43,317 nt of DNA from an uncultured Myxococcales bacterium (GCA_937910235.1 CALENB010000354.1:1-43317); one strand, 5' to 3'; numbered from the stretch's first letter, positions 16,515 through 23,798 are shown. Notes: generated by a model from the letters alone, not told the origin. A program made the numbers and translations.

Positions 16515-17147
16515 CTACGCATCCAACGTCGTGGGGACCCGCAGGACCTCGGCTCGGGCGCGCAGCAGCTCCATTTGTCGCGCCTCTTCGGGCTCAAAAT
16601 GTCGGCGGCAACGGGCCTCGTAGCGCTCAGACGAGCCCAGCTCGACTGTGCTGTCGCCACCCTTGATGCGTTGGCTGAAGCTCGCCGGTGCGCCGCATTC
16701 CATGCACACCGCTTGGATCTTCGTGACGATCTCAGCCACCCCCAGCAGCCGCGGCATCGGGGCGAAGGGTAGCCCGCGATAGTCCATGTCGAGCCCGGCC
16801 ACGATGACGCGCATGCCGCGGTTGGCGAGGCTGTTGCACACGGCGACGAGCTCCTCGTCGAAGAACTGCGCTTCGTCGATGCCGACGACCTCGGTGCGCG
16901 GGTGAATCGCGGCGTAGAGGTCTCGCACGGTCGCTACGCAGGACGCGTGCAACCGCACGTCGCTGTGGCTCACCACGTGAGACTCGCTGTAGCGCGTGTC
17001 GATCGCCGGCTTGAGCACCTGCACGCGCTGCCGGGCGATGATCGCGCGGCGGACGCGGCGGATGAGCTCTTCGCTTTTGCCGGAGAACATCGGCCCGCAG
17101 ATGACCTCGATGCGGCCTTGAGGAAATCCGAAGCCGTGCACAGTCAT
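16515..17147 (-). CDS. tdk: Thymidine kinase
   Basis: A 210-residue type II thymidine kinase that phosphorylates thymidine with ATP for the dTTP salvage route in the cytoplasm. It shows the P-loop GPMFSGKSEELIRR near residue 19, the DEAQFF motif that supplies the catalytic Glu, the VIVAGLDMDYRGLPF strand and the Zn-ribbon cysteines (CMECG and a later CRRH in place of the second CxxC pair). The length is in the usual 190-215 range. The start ATG at 17147 has AGAGG upstream; the in-frame extension to 17258 is basic and not conserved in the family. It lies upstream of the TetR gene on the same strand with 83 bp between, which contains the operator pair. Confidence 0.93.
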   Translation of the reverse strand: MTVHGFGFPQGRIEVICGPMFSGKSEELIRRVRRAIIARQRVQVLKPAIDTRYSESHVVSHSDVRLHASCVATVRDLYAAIHPRTEVVGIDEAQFFDEELVAVCNSLANRGMRVIVAGLDMDYRGLPFAPMPRLLGVAEIVTKIQAVCMECGAPASFSQRIKGGDSTVELGSSERYEARCRRHFEPEEARQMELLRARAEVLRVPTTLDA

Positions 17148-17345
17148 GGAGAAGCCTCTGGGGTAGAACCCACTCGAAGTACGTCCGGCGCAGCGCGTCA
17201 AGCGGCGAGCGTTGGGGGATGGGCGTCGGAACCTAGCCCTGCGGCCGAGTGCTGACAAGGGGATTTGACTGCCCCTATGCGCTGACCGACGGGCTGTTAT
17301 GCTGCCACGGCACGGGCCGCCGACCGGTCTCTGCGGGAGTGCGCC

Positions 17346-17750
17346 ATGCCACCTTCAGACGCCGCTAGCCCCACCGACGCAAGCGCGAGCCTCGCCCGCT
17401 TCGAGATCGCCCGTTTCGGCGCCGCCCTGCTGCATGGCGCCGAAGAGGAGTCCGCCGACGCGCAGGCGGCGACGTACAAAGTTCACGCTAAGTTTCAGGC
17501 CTTGGCGGACTTCTATCGCGCGATCTATGGCCAGCAGAAGGGCATGGTGGTCGAGGTCGAGCCAGCGCCGCCGATGATCTGCGTCGCGGTCGGCGCCGCC
17601 GTCGAAAACGCCGATTTCTCGACCCTCATGGTGACGCCGCATCCCGCTGGCGAACCCAATCGTTTTCAGGTCCTGGTGATGCCGCGCGGCGAGGTCGACG
17701 CCGATGACGAGGCGTATCCTGACTCCAGCCCGTGGACAGACTTGGGTTGA
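17346..17750 (+). CDS. Unknown small acidic protein
   Basis: A 134-residue protein I do not recognise. It has an acidic Ala/Ser-rich N terminus, a helical middle (FEIARFGAALLHGAEEESAD, ATYKVHAKFQALADFYRAIY) and a beta-rich C-terminal half (MVVEVEPAPPMICVAVG, NRFQVLVMPRGEVDADDE). There is no signal peptide or membrane helix. The ATG at 17346 has GGGAG upstream. It is followed directly by the MATE gene, whose possible ATG at 17704 lies inside this gene in another frame, so the two may be coupled. Codon use is like that of the neighbours. Confidence 0.6.
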   Translation: MPPSDAASPTDASASLARFEIARFGAALLHGAEEESADAQAATYKVHAKFQALADFYRAIYGQQKGMVVEVEPAPPMICVAVGAAVENADFSTLMVTPHPAGEPNRFQVLVMPRGEVDADDEAYPDSSPWTDLG

Positions 17751-19205
17751 TTGGGTGACCGCTCAGCCGCCGGCCCCGCTTGCACCGGCCCCGCTCGCGC
17801 CGGCCCCACTCCCGCCGGCCCCACTCCCGCCGGCCCCACTCCCGCCGATCAGTCATCGCACGATCCTCGCGATCGCCGTCCCGATCATGGTGTCGAACGC
17901 GTCCACCCCGCTGCTCGGCCTCGTCGACTTGGCCGCGGTCGGTCGGATCGGCGGTGCCGCACCTATCGCCGCCGTCGCCCTAGGCGGCCTCGTCTTCACC
18001 GCGGTGTTTGGGGCTTCAACTTCCTGCGCATGGCGACCACCGGCCTCACGGCGCAGTCCGTCGGCGCGCGTGACTCCGAGGCGCTGGCCGATCATCTCGG
18101 CCGCGCCTTGCTCGTCGCCGTCATCGTCGGCTGTGTGCTTTTTGTGCTGCAGTGGCCCATCGCAGCGCTCGGTTTCGCCTGGCTGGAGGGCTCGGCCGAG
18201 GTCGAGGCGCTCGCGCGAGACTACGTCGCGATTCGCTTCTGGTCGGCTCCTGCGACGCTCTGCAATTATGCGCTGCTAGGCTGGTTTATCGGCCTGGGTC
18301 GCGCCCGCGTCGCCCTCGCGCTGCAGCTCGTCCTCAACCTCACCAACATCGTTTTGGACGTGGTTTTTGTCGTCGGCCTTGGCTGGGGCGTCCAGGGCGT
18401 CGCCGCGGGCTCGCTGATCGCGGAGGTCGTCGCCACGGTGGTCGGGCTGCGCCTCGCCGCCGGCGTGCTGCGTGGTCACGGCGTCGCGCTGTCGTGGCGT
18501 CGGGTTCGCAGCCCCGCGGCGCTGCGCCACACCCTCGCCGTCAACGCCGACATCATGGTCCGCTCGCTGTCGCTCATGGCGGTCTTCCTGTGGTTCACAG
18601 CGCAGGGCGCTCGGCACGGCGACCTCGTCTTGGCAGCCAACGCGCTCCTCATGCAGCTCGTCGGCGTGGCGTCGTATGTGCTCGATGGTGTCGCGTTTGC
18701 CGCCGAGACGCTGACTGGGCAAGCCGTGGGTGCCCGCGATCCGGCGCGCTTGCGGCGTGTGGTCACCCTGTCGAGCGCGTGGGCCGGGTTCGCCGCGCTG
18801 CTCTTGACCGGGCTGTTCCTGCTCGCGGGCGAGGACTTGATCGCGCTGTTGACCACCGATCCGGCGCTACGCCAGCTCGCGCGCACCTACCTGCCGTGGG
18901 CGGCCTGCGTGCCGATCGCCGGCGTCACCGCCTTTCAGCTCGACGGTGTCTTCATCGGCGCGACGCGCGCGCCGGCCATGCGCAACGCGATGCTGCAGTC
19001 GCTCGTCGTCTTCGCCGTCGCTTGGTGGCTGCTCCGGCCCTGGGCCAATCACGGCCTGTGGGCTGCCCTGTACGCTCACTACGCGGCGCGGACGGTGACG
19101 TTGCTGGCGCGCTACCCCGCCCTCGCGCGGGTCGCGCACCACAACCCGGCGTCACACCACCCCGCCGTGTCCGCGCCTACTTCGCCGTCATCGCCGTCCA
19201 GCTGA
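17704..19205 (+). pseudogene. MATE-family multidrug exporter, frameshifted
   Basis: A DinF-like MATE transporter that needs two reading frames. The first frame, from ATG 17704 or GTG 17755, carries a Pro-Ala-Leu repeat and then the first helix (ISHRTILAIAVPIMVSNAST, LLGLVDLAAVGRIGG) up to AVF at 18009. The family continuation WGFNFLRMATTGLTAQSVGA is one frame away and runs to 19205 with the remaining helices (GWFIGLGRARVALALQLVLN, FQLDGVFIGATRAPAMRNAM). One missing T in TTTGGGG at 18007-18013 restores a full-length protein of normal size. The gene is otherwise intact, so a sequencing error or very recent mutation is likely. MATE proteins export cationic drugs using Na+ or H+. Its 3' end overlaps the convergent lipoprotein gene by 29 bp. 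Confidence 0.8.
17770..17844. repeat. 15-bp tandem repeat x5 at MATE N terminus
   Basis: Five 15-bp units, CCGGCCCCGCTTGCA and CCGGCCCCGCTCGCG, then three identical CCGGCCCCACTCCCG. They encode PAPLA, PAPLA, PAPLP, PAPLP, PAPLP ahead of the first transmembrane helix of the MATE protein. Confidence 0.92.
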
Positions 19206-20226
19206 AGCCGCCGCAGCCCTTGCCCGTCAGGTCCGTGTCATCCGCGGTTTTGCTGGTCTTCTGCGCCGCGGCGAGGCTGTCGAGGCCGAAATCGACCGTG
19301 CAGAAGTGCCACTTGCCCGCCACCGGCTGTGTCCACACGATCTTGTTCCATGTACCCGGGCCGAACTTGGCGTCGTCGGGATTGCGCGAATAGGCGACGT
19401 TCTTGCTGTTGTCGAAGGCTTCGAGCCACGCGTACCCCCAAGCCTGCCTGTTGATCGTCTCGCCGCTGCCGAAGTTGGTCTGCCACTGCCCGACCGTCTC
19501 CAAGGCCGTCAGGGTCGTCCACGCAAAGCCCGCACAGCCCGATTTCTCGGGCGCGCCGTCGTTGGCCGTCTTGGTGCTCTGCTCAGCGAGCGCCAGGCTG
19601 TCGAGGCCAAAATCGACGATGCAGTAGTGCGTCGTCCAGACCTGGAAGCCACCGACCGCGCTCTGCTTGGGCGCCGTCCACTGCAGCTTGCTGAACTTGC
19701 TTGGGTTGTACTGATCATCCTTGGCGTTCTGGGCGAAGAGCACCCGCTTGTCGTTGTCGAACTTCACGACGCTCGCCGCACCGAATGGCGTGGTCCAGGT
19801 CGCGTCGGTGAGACGCTCGTTGCCGCCGAAGTTGCTCTGCCATAGCCCAGCGATCTCGATCTTCTGCGCCGTAAAAGGCCGAAGACTCGGGCTCCCAGCG
19901 TCGCCGGACATCGCATCTCCCGCCGCCGCATCTCCCGCCGCCGCATCTCCCGCCGCCGCATCTCCCGCCGTGGCGTCGTCCGATCCGCCGTCCTTCGCGG
20001 CCTCGCCAGCGTCGCTGCCCGCGCCGTCGTCCGTGGTGCCGCTGTCTGCGCCGCTGTCTGCGCTGGAGCCGTCGCCTCCCGCGCTGTCGAGCGTCACGCC
20101 GTCTGTGCCGCCGTCTGTCGCCGCGGAGGTCGTCGTCTCGCTTCCGCAGCCAATGAGCGAGGTGAGCAGGGCGCACATGAGGAGCGCGCGGCTCGGATTT
20201 GAACGCTGGATCGTGAGGGTCGTCAT
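19177..20226 (-). CDS. Lipoprotein with duplicated Cys domain, B12-riboswitch controlled
   Basis: A 349-residue predicted lipoprotein. From the ATG at 20226 there is a signal peptide (NPSRALLMCALLTSLIGCG) with lipobox LIGC, then an Asp/Ala/Gly/Ser linker of about 85 residues, partly built from 15-bp repeats. Two homologous domains of about 115 residues follow. Each begins with G-x-W-Q-(S/T)-N-F-G, has a conserved F-D-N-(D/S)-K core, a C-x-VDFGLDSLA segment, and ends in K-(S/G)-GC-(A/G)-GF-(A/S)-WT. So each domain has two Cys that may form a disulphide. I know no named family. The first gene downstream of the cobalamin riboswitch on this strand is this one, 144 bp from the aptamer, so B12 probably represses it. 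A role in binding or capturing cobalamin is a hypothesis only. Confidence 0.75.
   Translation of the reverse strand: MTTLTIQRSNPSRALLMCALLTSLIGCGSETTTSAATDGGTDGVTLDSAGGDGSSADSGADSGTTDDGAGSDAGEAAKDGGSDDATAGDAAAGDAAAGDAAAGDAMSGDAGSPSLRPFTAQKIEIAGLWQSNFGGNERLTDATWTTPFGAASVVKFDNDKRVLFAQNAKDDQYNPSKFSKLQWTAPKQSAVGGFQVWTTHYCIVDFGLDSLALAEQSTKTANDGAPEKSGCAGFAWTTLTALETVGQWQTNFGSGETINRQAWGYAWLEAFDNSKNVAYSRNPDDAKFGPGTWNKIVWTQPVAGKWHFCTVDFGLDSLAAAQKTSKTADDTDLTGKGCGGFSWTAMTAK
19906..19980. repeat. 15-bp tandem repeat in lipoprotein linker
   Basis: Three perfect CGCCGCCGCATCTCC units at 19921-19965, flanked by one degenerate unit on each side. On the minus strand they encode repeated Gly-Asp-Ala-Ala-Ala in the linker between lipobox and the first folded domain. 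Confidence 0.9.
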
Positions 20227-20342
20227 CGGTGGTCTCCACAACAGTTCGCTCGGCGAGCGCGCCAAGCGTGGTGAGAGCAACCGATGAGAGCACCTTGGGT
20301 GGATGACGAGTTCGTCAGCGGCTCGTGCGCTGTGGTGAACGA

Positions 20343-20395
20343 CAAGTCGGGCCCTATGGTCGCGAGGGCAGCCCATCCAAGGAGTTCCCGACTTG
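20343..20395 (-). promoter_or_regulatory. Switch hairpin of the cobalamin riboswitch
   Basis: The 9-mer CAAGTCGGG (minus strand, 20395-20387), which is the conserved 3' strand of the aptamer, is perfectly complementary to CCCGACTTG at 20351-20343. The downstream copy can therefore steal this strand from the aptamer, which is a usual design for an expression platform. No U-run follows, so control by translation or by a later structure is more likely than a simple terminator; a second hairpin (20249-20266) lies just before the ribosome binding site. Confidence 0.6.
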
Positions 20396-20500
20396 CGTGC
20401 ACCATCGGTTTGATCCGGGTGATGCCAGCTCACGGTTGCGCGTCAGCCCCGGATTTGCACCGGGTTCCTCCTATGCCACGACGCCCCAACCAGGGGTGCG
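20370..20500 (-). ncRNA. Cobalamin riboswitch aptamer
   Basis: On the minus strand the core reads ATAGGAGGAA, then CCCGGTGCAAATCCGGG, then GCTGACGCGCAACCGTGAGC. This matches the conserved centre of the cobalamin element (A-G-G-G-A-A, G-G-T-G-C-A-A-A-T-C-C, G-C-T-G-x-C-x-C-G-C-A-A-C-x-G-T). The string GCTGACGCGCA also occurs in the E. coli btuB leader as I recall it. Further downstream, CAAGTCGGGAACTCC corresponds to the 3' conserved strand (G-A-G-T-C-x-G-G-A-x-A-C-C-T-G-C-C in other members). The aptamer precedes the lipoprotein gene ending at 19177 and is head to head with the desaturase gene. The boundaries are approximate. I am confident of the class and less sure of the helices outside the core. 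Confidence 0.85.
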
Positions 20501-20595
20501 TAGCGATCGCGGTGTACGTCAGGCGATCGGCGGAGGCAAGGGGGCGTCGCTCCGTCCCGTCGCCGAGCAGCGCAGTTCGCTTGGGGATCTCTCTG

Positions 20596-20610
20596 TTGAC
20601 CAATAGTCAA
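20596..20610. promoter_or_regulatory. Inverted repeat before desaturase gene
   Basis: TTGAC-CAATA-GTCAA, a perfect 5-bp inverted repeat with a 5-bp spacer, lies 20 bp before the desaturase ATG in an AT-rich patch. It could be an operator or part of the promoter; the regulator is unknown. Confidence 0.35.
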
Positions 20611-20629
20611 TAACGTCTACCCTCTCGTC

Positions 20630-21484
20630 ATGATCGCATCTCAACCCATCTGGAAGTCCTTCGCCCGTCGCGTCGCGTGGCGCACGGTGGCGTTGGCGGC
20701 GCTCGTGCTCGCGGGCTACATCACCTTGGTCCGCTTCGCGCTGAGCGGCGACGTGTCGTGGTGGCTCGCCGCGCCAGGTCTGACCGCGCTGGCCTACGTC
20801 GCGTTCACGCCGATGCACGAGGCTTCCCACGGCAACGTGTCTGGCGGCGTCAACGGTTGGCGGTGGCTGGATCCCGTCGTCGGCTGGGGCATGAGCCTCG
20901 TCTTTGCGGCCCCGTTTCCGGCTTTTCGCGCCGTGCATCTACGCCATCATGGCCGGACCAATCACCGCGATGACGATCCCGACGCCTGGGTCGCGGGCGA
21001 CTCGTGGTGGCAGGTGATCGCGCGCTGTTGGACCATTTTTCCGCACTACGACTGGGTCTATCTTCGTCGGCTCATGTGGCTGACGCCCGCGGCGCAGCGG
21101 GAGGGCTGGCGTGTCGTCGCGGCGTTTGTCGCCACCGGCCTGGGTCTGGTCGCGCTCATCGCACAAGGCCACGGCGCCGCGCTGTTCGCGCTGTGGCTGG
21201 GACCAGCGTGGGCCGCCAGTGGGCTGCTCGCCCTGGCGTTCGACTGGCTGCCCCACGTCCCGCATCAGCGGACCGGACGCTATGTCGACACCCGCGCAAT
21301 CGACGTGCGTTGGCTGGACGCGCCGCTGCTGGGCCAGAACCTGCACGCCATTCATCATCTCTATCCGAGGGTGCCGTTTTATCGCTACCGCGCCACGTTC
21401 GACGCCATGGCCCCCGAGCTGGAGTCGAGGGGCACCGAGGTCGTGCGATTTCGCCGCGGCGGCAGAAGCGCTAGGATGCCGTGA
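20630..21484 (+). CDS. Membrane fatty-acid desaturase / carotene hydroxylase-like
   Basis: A 284-residue di-iron membrane oxygenase. It carries the three histidine boxes of the family: HEASHGN (HxxxH-type) near residue 64, HLRHHGRTNH (HxxHH) near residue 103, and HAIHHLYP (HxxHH) near residue 240, with four hydrophobic segments placed as usual. Members insert double bonds in acyl chains or hydroxylate carotenoid rings using O2 and a reductant. The short length and box spacing resemble the CrtR/beta-carotene hydroxylase side as well as short desaturases, so the substrate is open. The start is the ATG at 20630, shortly after the inverted repeat. It has no coupled neighbour; dapF follows by 73 bp on the same strand. 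Confidence 0.82.
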   Translation: MIASQPIWKSFARRVAWRTVALAALVLAGYITLVRFALSGDVSWWLAAPGLTALAYVAFTPMHEASHGNVSGGVNGWRWLDPVVGWGMSLVFAAPFPAFRAVHLRHHGRTNHRDDDPDAWVAGDSWWQVIARCWTIFPHYDWVYLRRLMWLTPAAQREGWRVVAAFVATGLGLVALIAQGHGAALFALWLGPAWAASGLLALAFDWLPHVPHQRTGRYVDTRAIDVRWLDAPLLGQNLHAIHHLYPRVPFYRYRATFDAMAPELESRGTEVVRFRRGGRSARMP

Positions 21485-21557
21485 ACGCGGCGCGCGCGCT
21501 CCTTGCCCAAGACCAGAGCGTTCGTTTACGTCGCGAAGCTACCCACGCGAGCCCATC

Positions 21558-22511
21558 ATGACGCTGCCCTTCTCGAAGTATCACGGCCTCGGCAACGACT
21601 TCATCGTGCTGGATTTGCGTGACGCCGCGCGCGCCGATGCGGCGACGCCAGCGCCTCACACAGACGATTTTGTCGGCGCCACAGCCGTTCGCCTCTGTGA
21701 CCGCCACCGCGGCGTTGGCGCCGACGGCTTGCTGCTCTTCACCGGCAGCCCCACCGAGCCGCGCATGCGCGTCGTCAACGCCGACGGTTCGGTTCCCGAG
21801 ATGTGTGGCAACGGCTTGCGCTGCTTCGTCAAACACGTGGTGGATCGCTTCGGCATCACCGGTAGCTCGGTGACGGTCAGCACCGACGCCGGCGCGCTGG
21901 CCTGCACGTTCGACCGCGGCGCGGACGGCCGTGTCACCCACGTCTCCGTGGCCATGGGAACGCCGAGCTACGCACCGGAGCGGGTCCCCACCGCGACCGC
22001 CACGCCTCTGATCGACCACGCGCTTGAGGTGGACGGCGTCACGCTGCACATCACAGGCGTGGGCACCGGCAACCCGCATCTGGTGCTCTTCGACGCGCTG
22101 ACCGATGCCCAGCGTCAGCGCTTGGGCCCCGTGTTGTCGGCCCATCCGCTCTTTCCGGCGCAGGCCAACGTGGAGTTTTGTACGGTTCTCAGCCCTGCCG
22201 CCGGCCCTGCCGCCGAAACCAGCCCTGCCGTCGAAACCAGCCCCGCCACCGAAACCAGCCCTGCCGCTGTCGCCAGTCCGACGCAGCTACGCTGCGATGT
22301 CTATGAGCGCGGCTGTGGCTGGACCCAGGCCTGCGGCACCGGGGCGACCGCCGCCGCGACCGTCGCCGTGCGGCTGGGTCGTGTGCCGCAGGGGCATCCC
22401 GTGCACGTACGCTTGCCAGGGGGATGGCTCGTCATCGACGTATCGCCCGAAGGCGCGGCCATCATGACCGGTCCCGCTGAACACGTCTTCGACGGCGTAT
22501 TACCGGGCTAG
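21558..22511 (+). CDS. dapF: Diaminopimelate epimerase with repetitive insertion
   Basis: A 317-residue enzyme that converts LL- to meso-diaminopimelate for lysine and peptidoglycan synthesis. It opens with SKYHGLGNDFIVLDL, has the first catalytic Cys in PEMCGNGLRCF and the second in GWTQACGTGATAAA. Both conserved motifs are intact. The usual length is about 275 residues; the surplus is mainly an insert of about 35 Ala/Pro/Ser/Thr/Glu residues (about 212-245) between the strand NVEFCTVL and the strand LRCDVYERGCGW. The insert holds three TSPA-type 18-bp repeats. The start is the ATG at 21558. It is convergent with recA, with 25 bp between the two stops. The function is secure; the insert is odd. 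Confidence 0.93.
   Translation: MTLPFSKYHGLGNDFIVLDLRDAARADAATPAPHTDDFVGATAVRLCDRHRGVGADGLLLFTGSPTEPRMRVVNADGSVPEMCGNGLRCFVKHVVDRFGITGSSVTVSTDAGALACTFDRGADGRVTHVSVAMGTPSYAPERVPTATATPLIDHALEVDGVTLHITGVGTGNPHLVLFDALTDAQRQRLGPVLSAHPLFPAQANVEFCTVLSPAAGPAAETSPAVETSPATETSPAAVASPTQLRCDVYERGCGWTQACGTGATAAATVAVRLGRVPQGHPVHVRLPGGWLVIDVSPEGAAIMTGPAEHVFDGVLPG
22212..22265. repeat. 18-bp tandem repeat x3 inside dapF
   Basis: Three 18-bp units encoding AETSPA, VETSPA and TETSPA, with degenerate half-units on both sides. They lie in frame in the loop before the second catalytic Cys. Confidence 0.88.
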
Positions 22512-22536
22512 ATGACGCCGCGGCACGCCGCCAGCG

Positions 22537-23628
22537 CTACCCCTGCGCGATCGGCGCCACGACGCTGGCCTCTTCGGCTTCTTCATCCGAACCAAAGACC
22601 AGGGCGCGTACTTGGTCGTCGATACGCGCGCGCAGCTCGTCTTCTTCCTTGAGCAGGGTACGCACACGCTCGCGACCCTGACCGAGGCGCTCACCGGCGT
22701 AGCTGTACCAAGCGCCCGACTTCTCAATGACGCCAAACTCCACCGCTTGGTCGATCAGATCGCCCACCGAGCAGATGCCCTCGCCGTACAGGATGTCGAA
22801 CTCGACCTTCTTGAACGGCGCCGCCACCTTGTTTTTCACCACTTTGATGCGGGTGCGGTTGCCGATGACGTCTTCACCGCTCTTGATCGCGCCGATCCGT
22901 CGCACGTCGATGCGCTGCGAGGCGTAGAACTTCAGGGCGTTGCCACCACTGGTCGTCTCCGGGCTACCAAACATCACGCCGATCTTCATGCGCAGTTGGT
23001 TGATGAAGACCACTGTGCAGCGGCTCTTGGAGATGCTCGCCGTCAGCTTTCGCAGCGCCTGGCTCATGAGGCGGGCCTGCACACCGACGGACGAATCGCC
23101 CATCGCACCCTCAAGCTCGGCCTTGGGCACCAGCGCCGCGACGGAGTCGACCACGATGATGTCGACCGCGCCTGAGCGCACCAAAGTGTCGGTGATCTCG
23201 AGGGCCTGCTCGCCGTTGTCGGGCTGGCTCACCAGCAGCTCGTCGGTCTGAATGCCCAGCGCGCGGGCGTAAGCGACGTCGAGCGCGTGCTCAGCGTCGA
23301 TGAACGCCGCGATGCCGCCGGACTTCTGCGCCTCTGCGATCAGGTGCAGCGTCAGCGTCGTCTTGCCGCTCGCCTCAGGGCCGTAGACCTCCACGATCCG
23401 GCCACGTGGCACACCGCCGATACCCAGAGCCATGTCGATGCCCAGGCAGCCGGTGGAGATGGCTTCCACCTCACCGAACGCCGAGCCGTCCCCGAGCCGT
23501 ACCAGCGCGCCCTTGCCAAAGGTGCGCTCGATGGTCGACAGGGCGGTCGTGATCGCCTGATTCCGGACGTCGTTGTTGGTGATGTGGGCGGTGGCGGTCT
23601 TCTTGGTCGAGTTGGGGGCGCGTGCCAT
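22537..23628 (-). CDS. recA: RecA recombinase
   Basis: A 363-residue RecA, the ATP-dependent strand-exchange protein that also triggers LexA self-cleavage in the SOS response. It shows Walker [10 protein letters not shown] at residues 83-91, the Walker B strand [20 protein letters not shown], loop 1 and loop 2 regions ([31 protein letters not shown]) and a short acidic C-terminal tail. The start ATG at 23628 is in the family position, with [10 protein letters not shown] before the conserved N-terminal helix. Its leader of about 150 nt contains a triple 9-bp repeat, a perfect 21-bp palindrome and a LexA-type box, so SOS control is likely. It is divergent from the kinase gene. Confidence 0.97.
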   Translation of the reverse strand: MARAPNSTKKTATAHITNNDVRNQAITTALSTIERTFGKGALVRLGDGSAFGEVEAISTGCLGIDMALGIGGVPRGRIVEVYGPEASGKTTLTLHLIAEAQKSGGIAAFIDAEHALDVAYARALGIQTDELLVSQPDNGEQALEITDTLVRSGAVDIIVVDSVAALVPKAELEGAMGDSSVGVQARLMSQALRKLTASISKSRCTVVFINQLRMKIGVMFGSPETTSGGNALKFYASQRIDVRRIGAIKSGEDVIGNRTRIKVVKNKVAAPFKKVEFDILYGEGICSVGDLIDQAVEFGVIEKSGAWYSYAGERLGQGRERVRTLLKEEDELRARIDDQVRALVFGSDEEAEEASVVAPIAQG

Positions 23629-23660
23629 GGTAGGGCTCCTGTGTGGGGTCGGGCTTTTGT

Positions 23661-23687
23661 CACTTGGGTCACTTGGGTCACTTGGGT
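23661..23687. repeat. 9-bp tandem repeat x3 in recA leader
   Basis: Three perfect copies of CACTTGGGT (ACCCAAGTG on the recA strand), ending about 33 bp upstream of the recA start codon. Confidence 0.9.
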
Positions 23688-23739
23688 GCCGAGTGGCGGC
23701 TTGGCCGGCCTCAGCGCTGATGGCTACTCTTGGGCAGGC

Positions 23740-23760
23740 ATAGGACTTGTTCTGTCCTAT
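23740..23760. promoter_or_regulatory. Perfect palindrome upstream of recA
   Basis: ATAGGAC-TTGTTCT-GTCCTAT: a perfect 7-bp inverted repeat with a 7-bp spacer, about 112-132 bp upstream of the recA ATG and 22 bp from the LexA-type box. It is either a protein-binding site or an RNA hairpin in the recA leader. Confidence 0.6.
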
Positions 23761-23781
23761 TGGTCCCGCGTGGTCACATGT

Positions 23782-23798
23782 CCTGTACGGATGTTCAG
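23782..23798 (-). promoter_or_regulatory. LexA-type SOS box
   Basis: On the recA strand the site reads CTGAACATCCGTACAGG. Against the Myxococcus LexA consensus as I remember it (CTRHAMRYBYGTTCAGS) it agrees at 16 of 17 positions; only the second T of GTTCAG is A. It is also an inverted repeat CTGAAC-N4-GTACAG with one mismatch. It lies about 155 bp upstream of recA and 130 bp upstream of the kinase start. Confidence 0.7.

Noticed and set aside
18003-18016. Programmed -1 frameshift site in the MATE gene
   Set aside because: TTTGGGG does not fit the X-XXY-YYZ slippery rule in the zero frame, and no strong downstream structure stands out; an indel is simpler.
20440-20470. tRNA-like arm (CCCGG...CCGGG with a T-loop-like sequence)
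   Set aside because: No acceptor or anticodon arms fit; the minus-strand sequence is the core of a cobalamin riboswitch.
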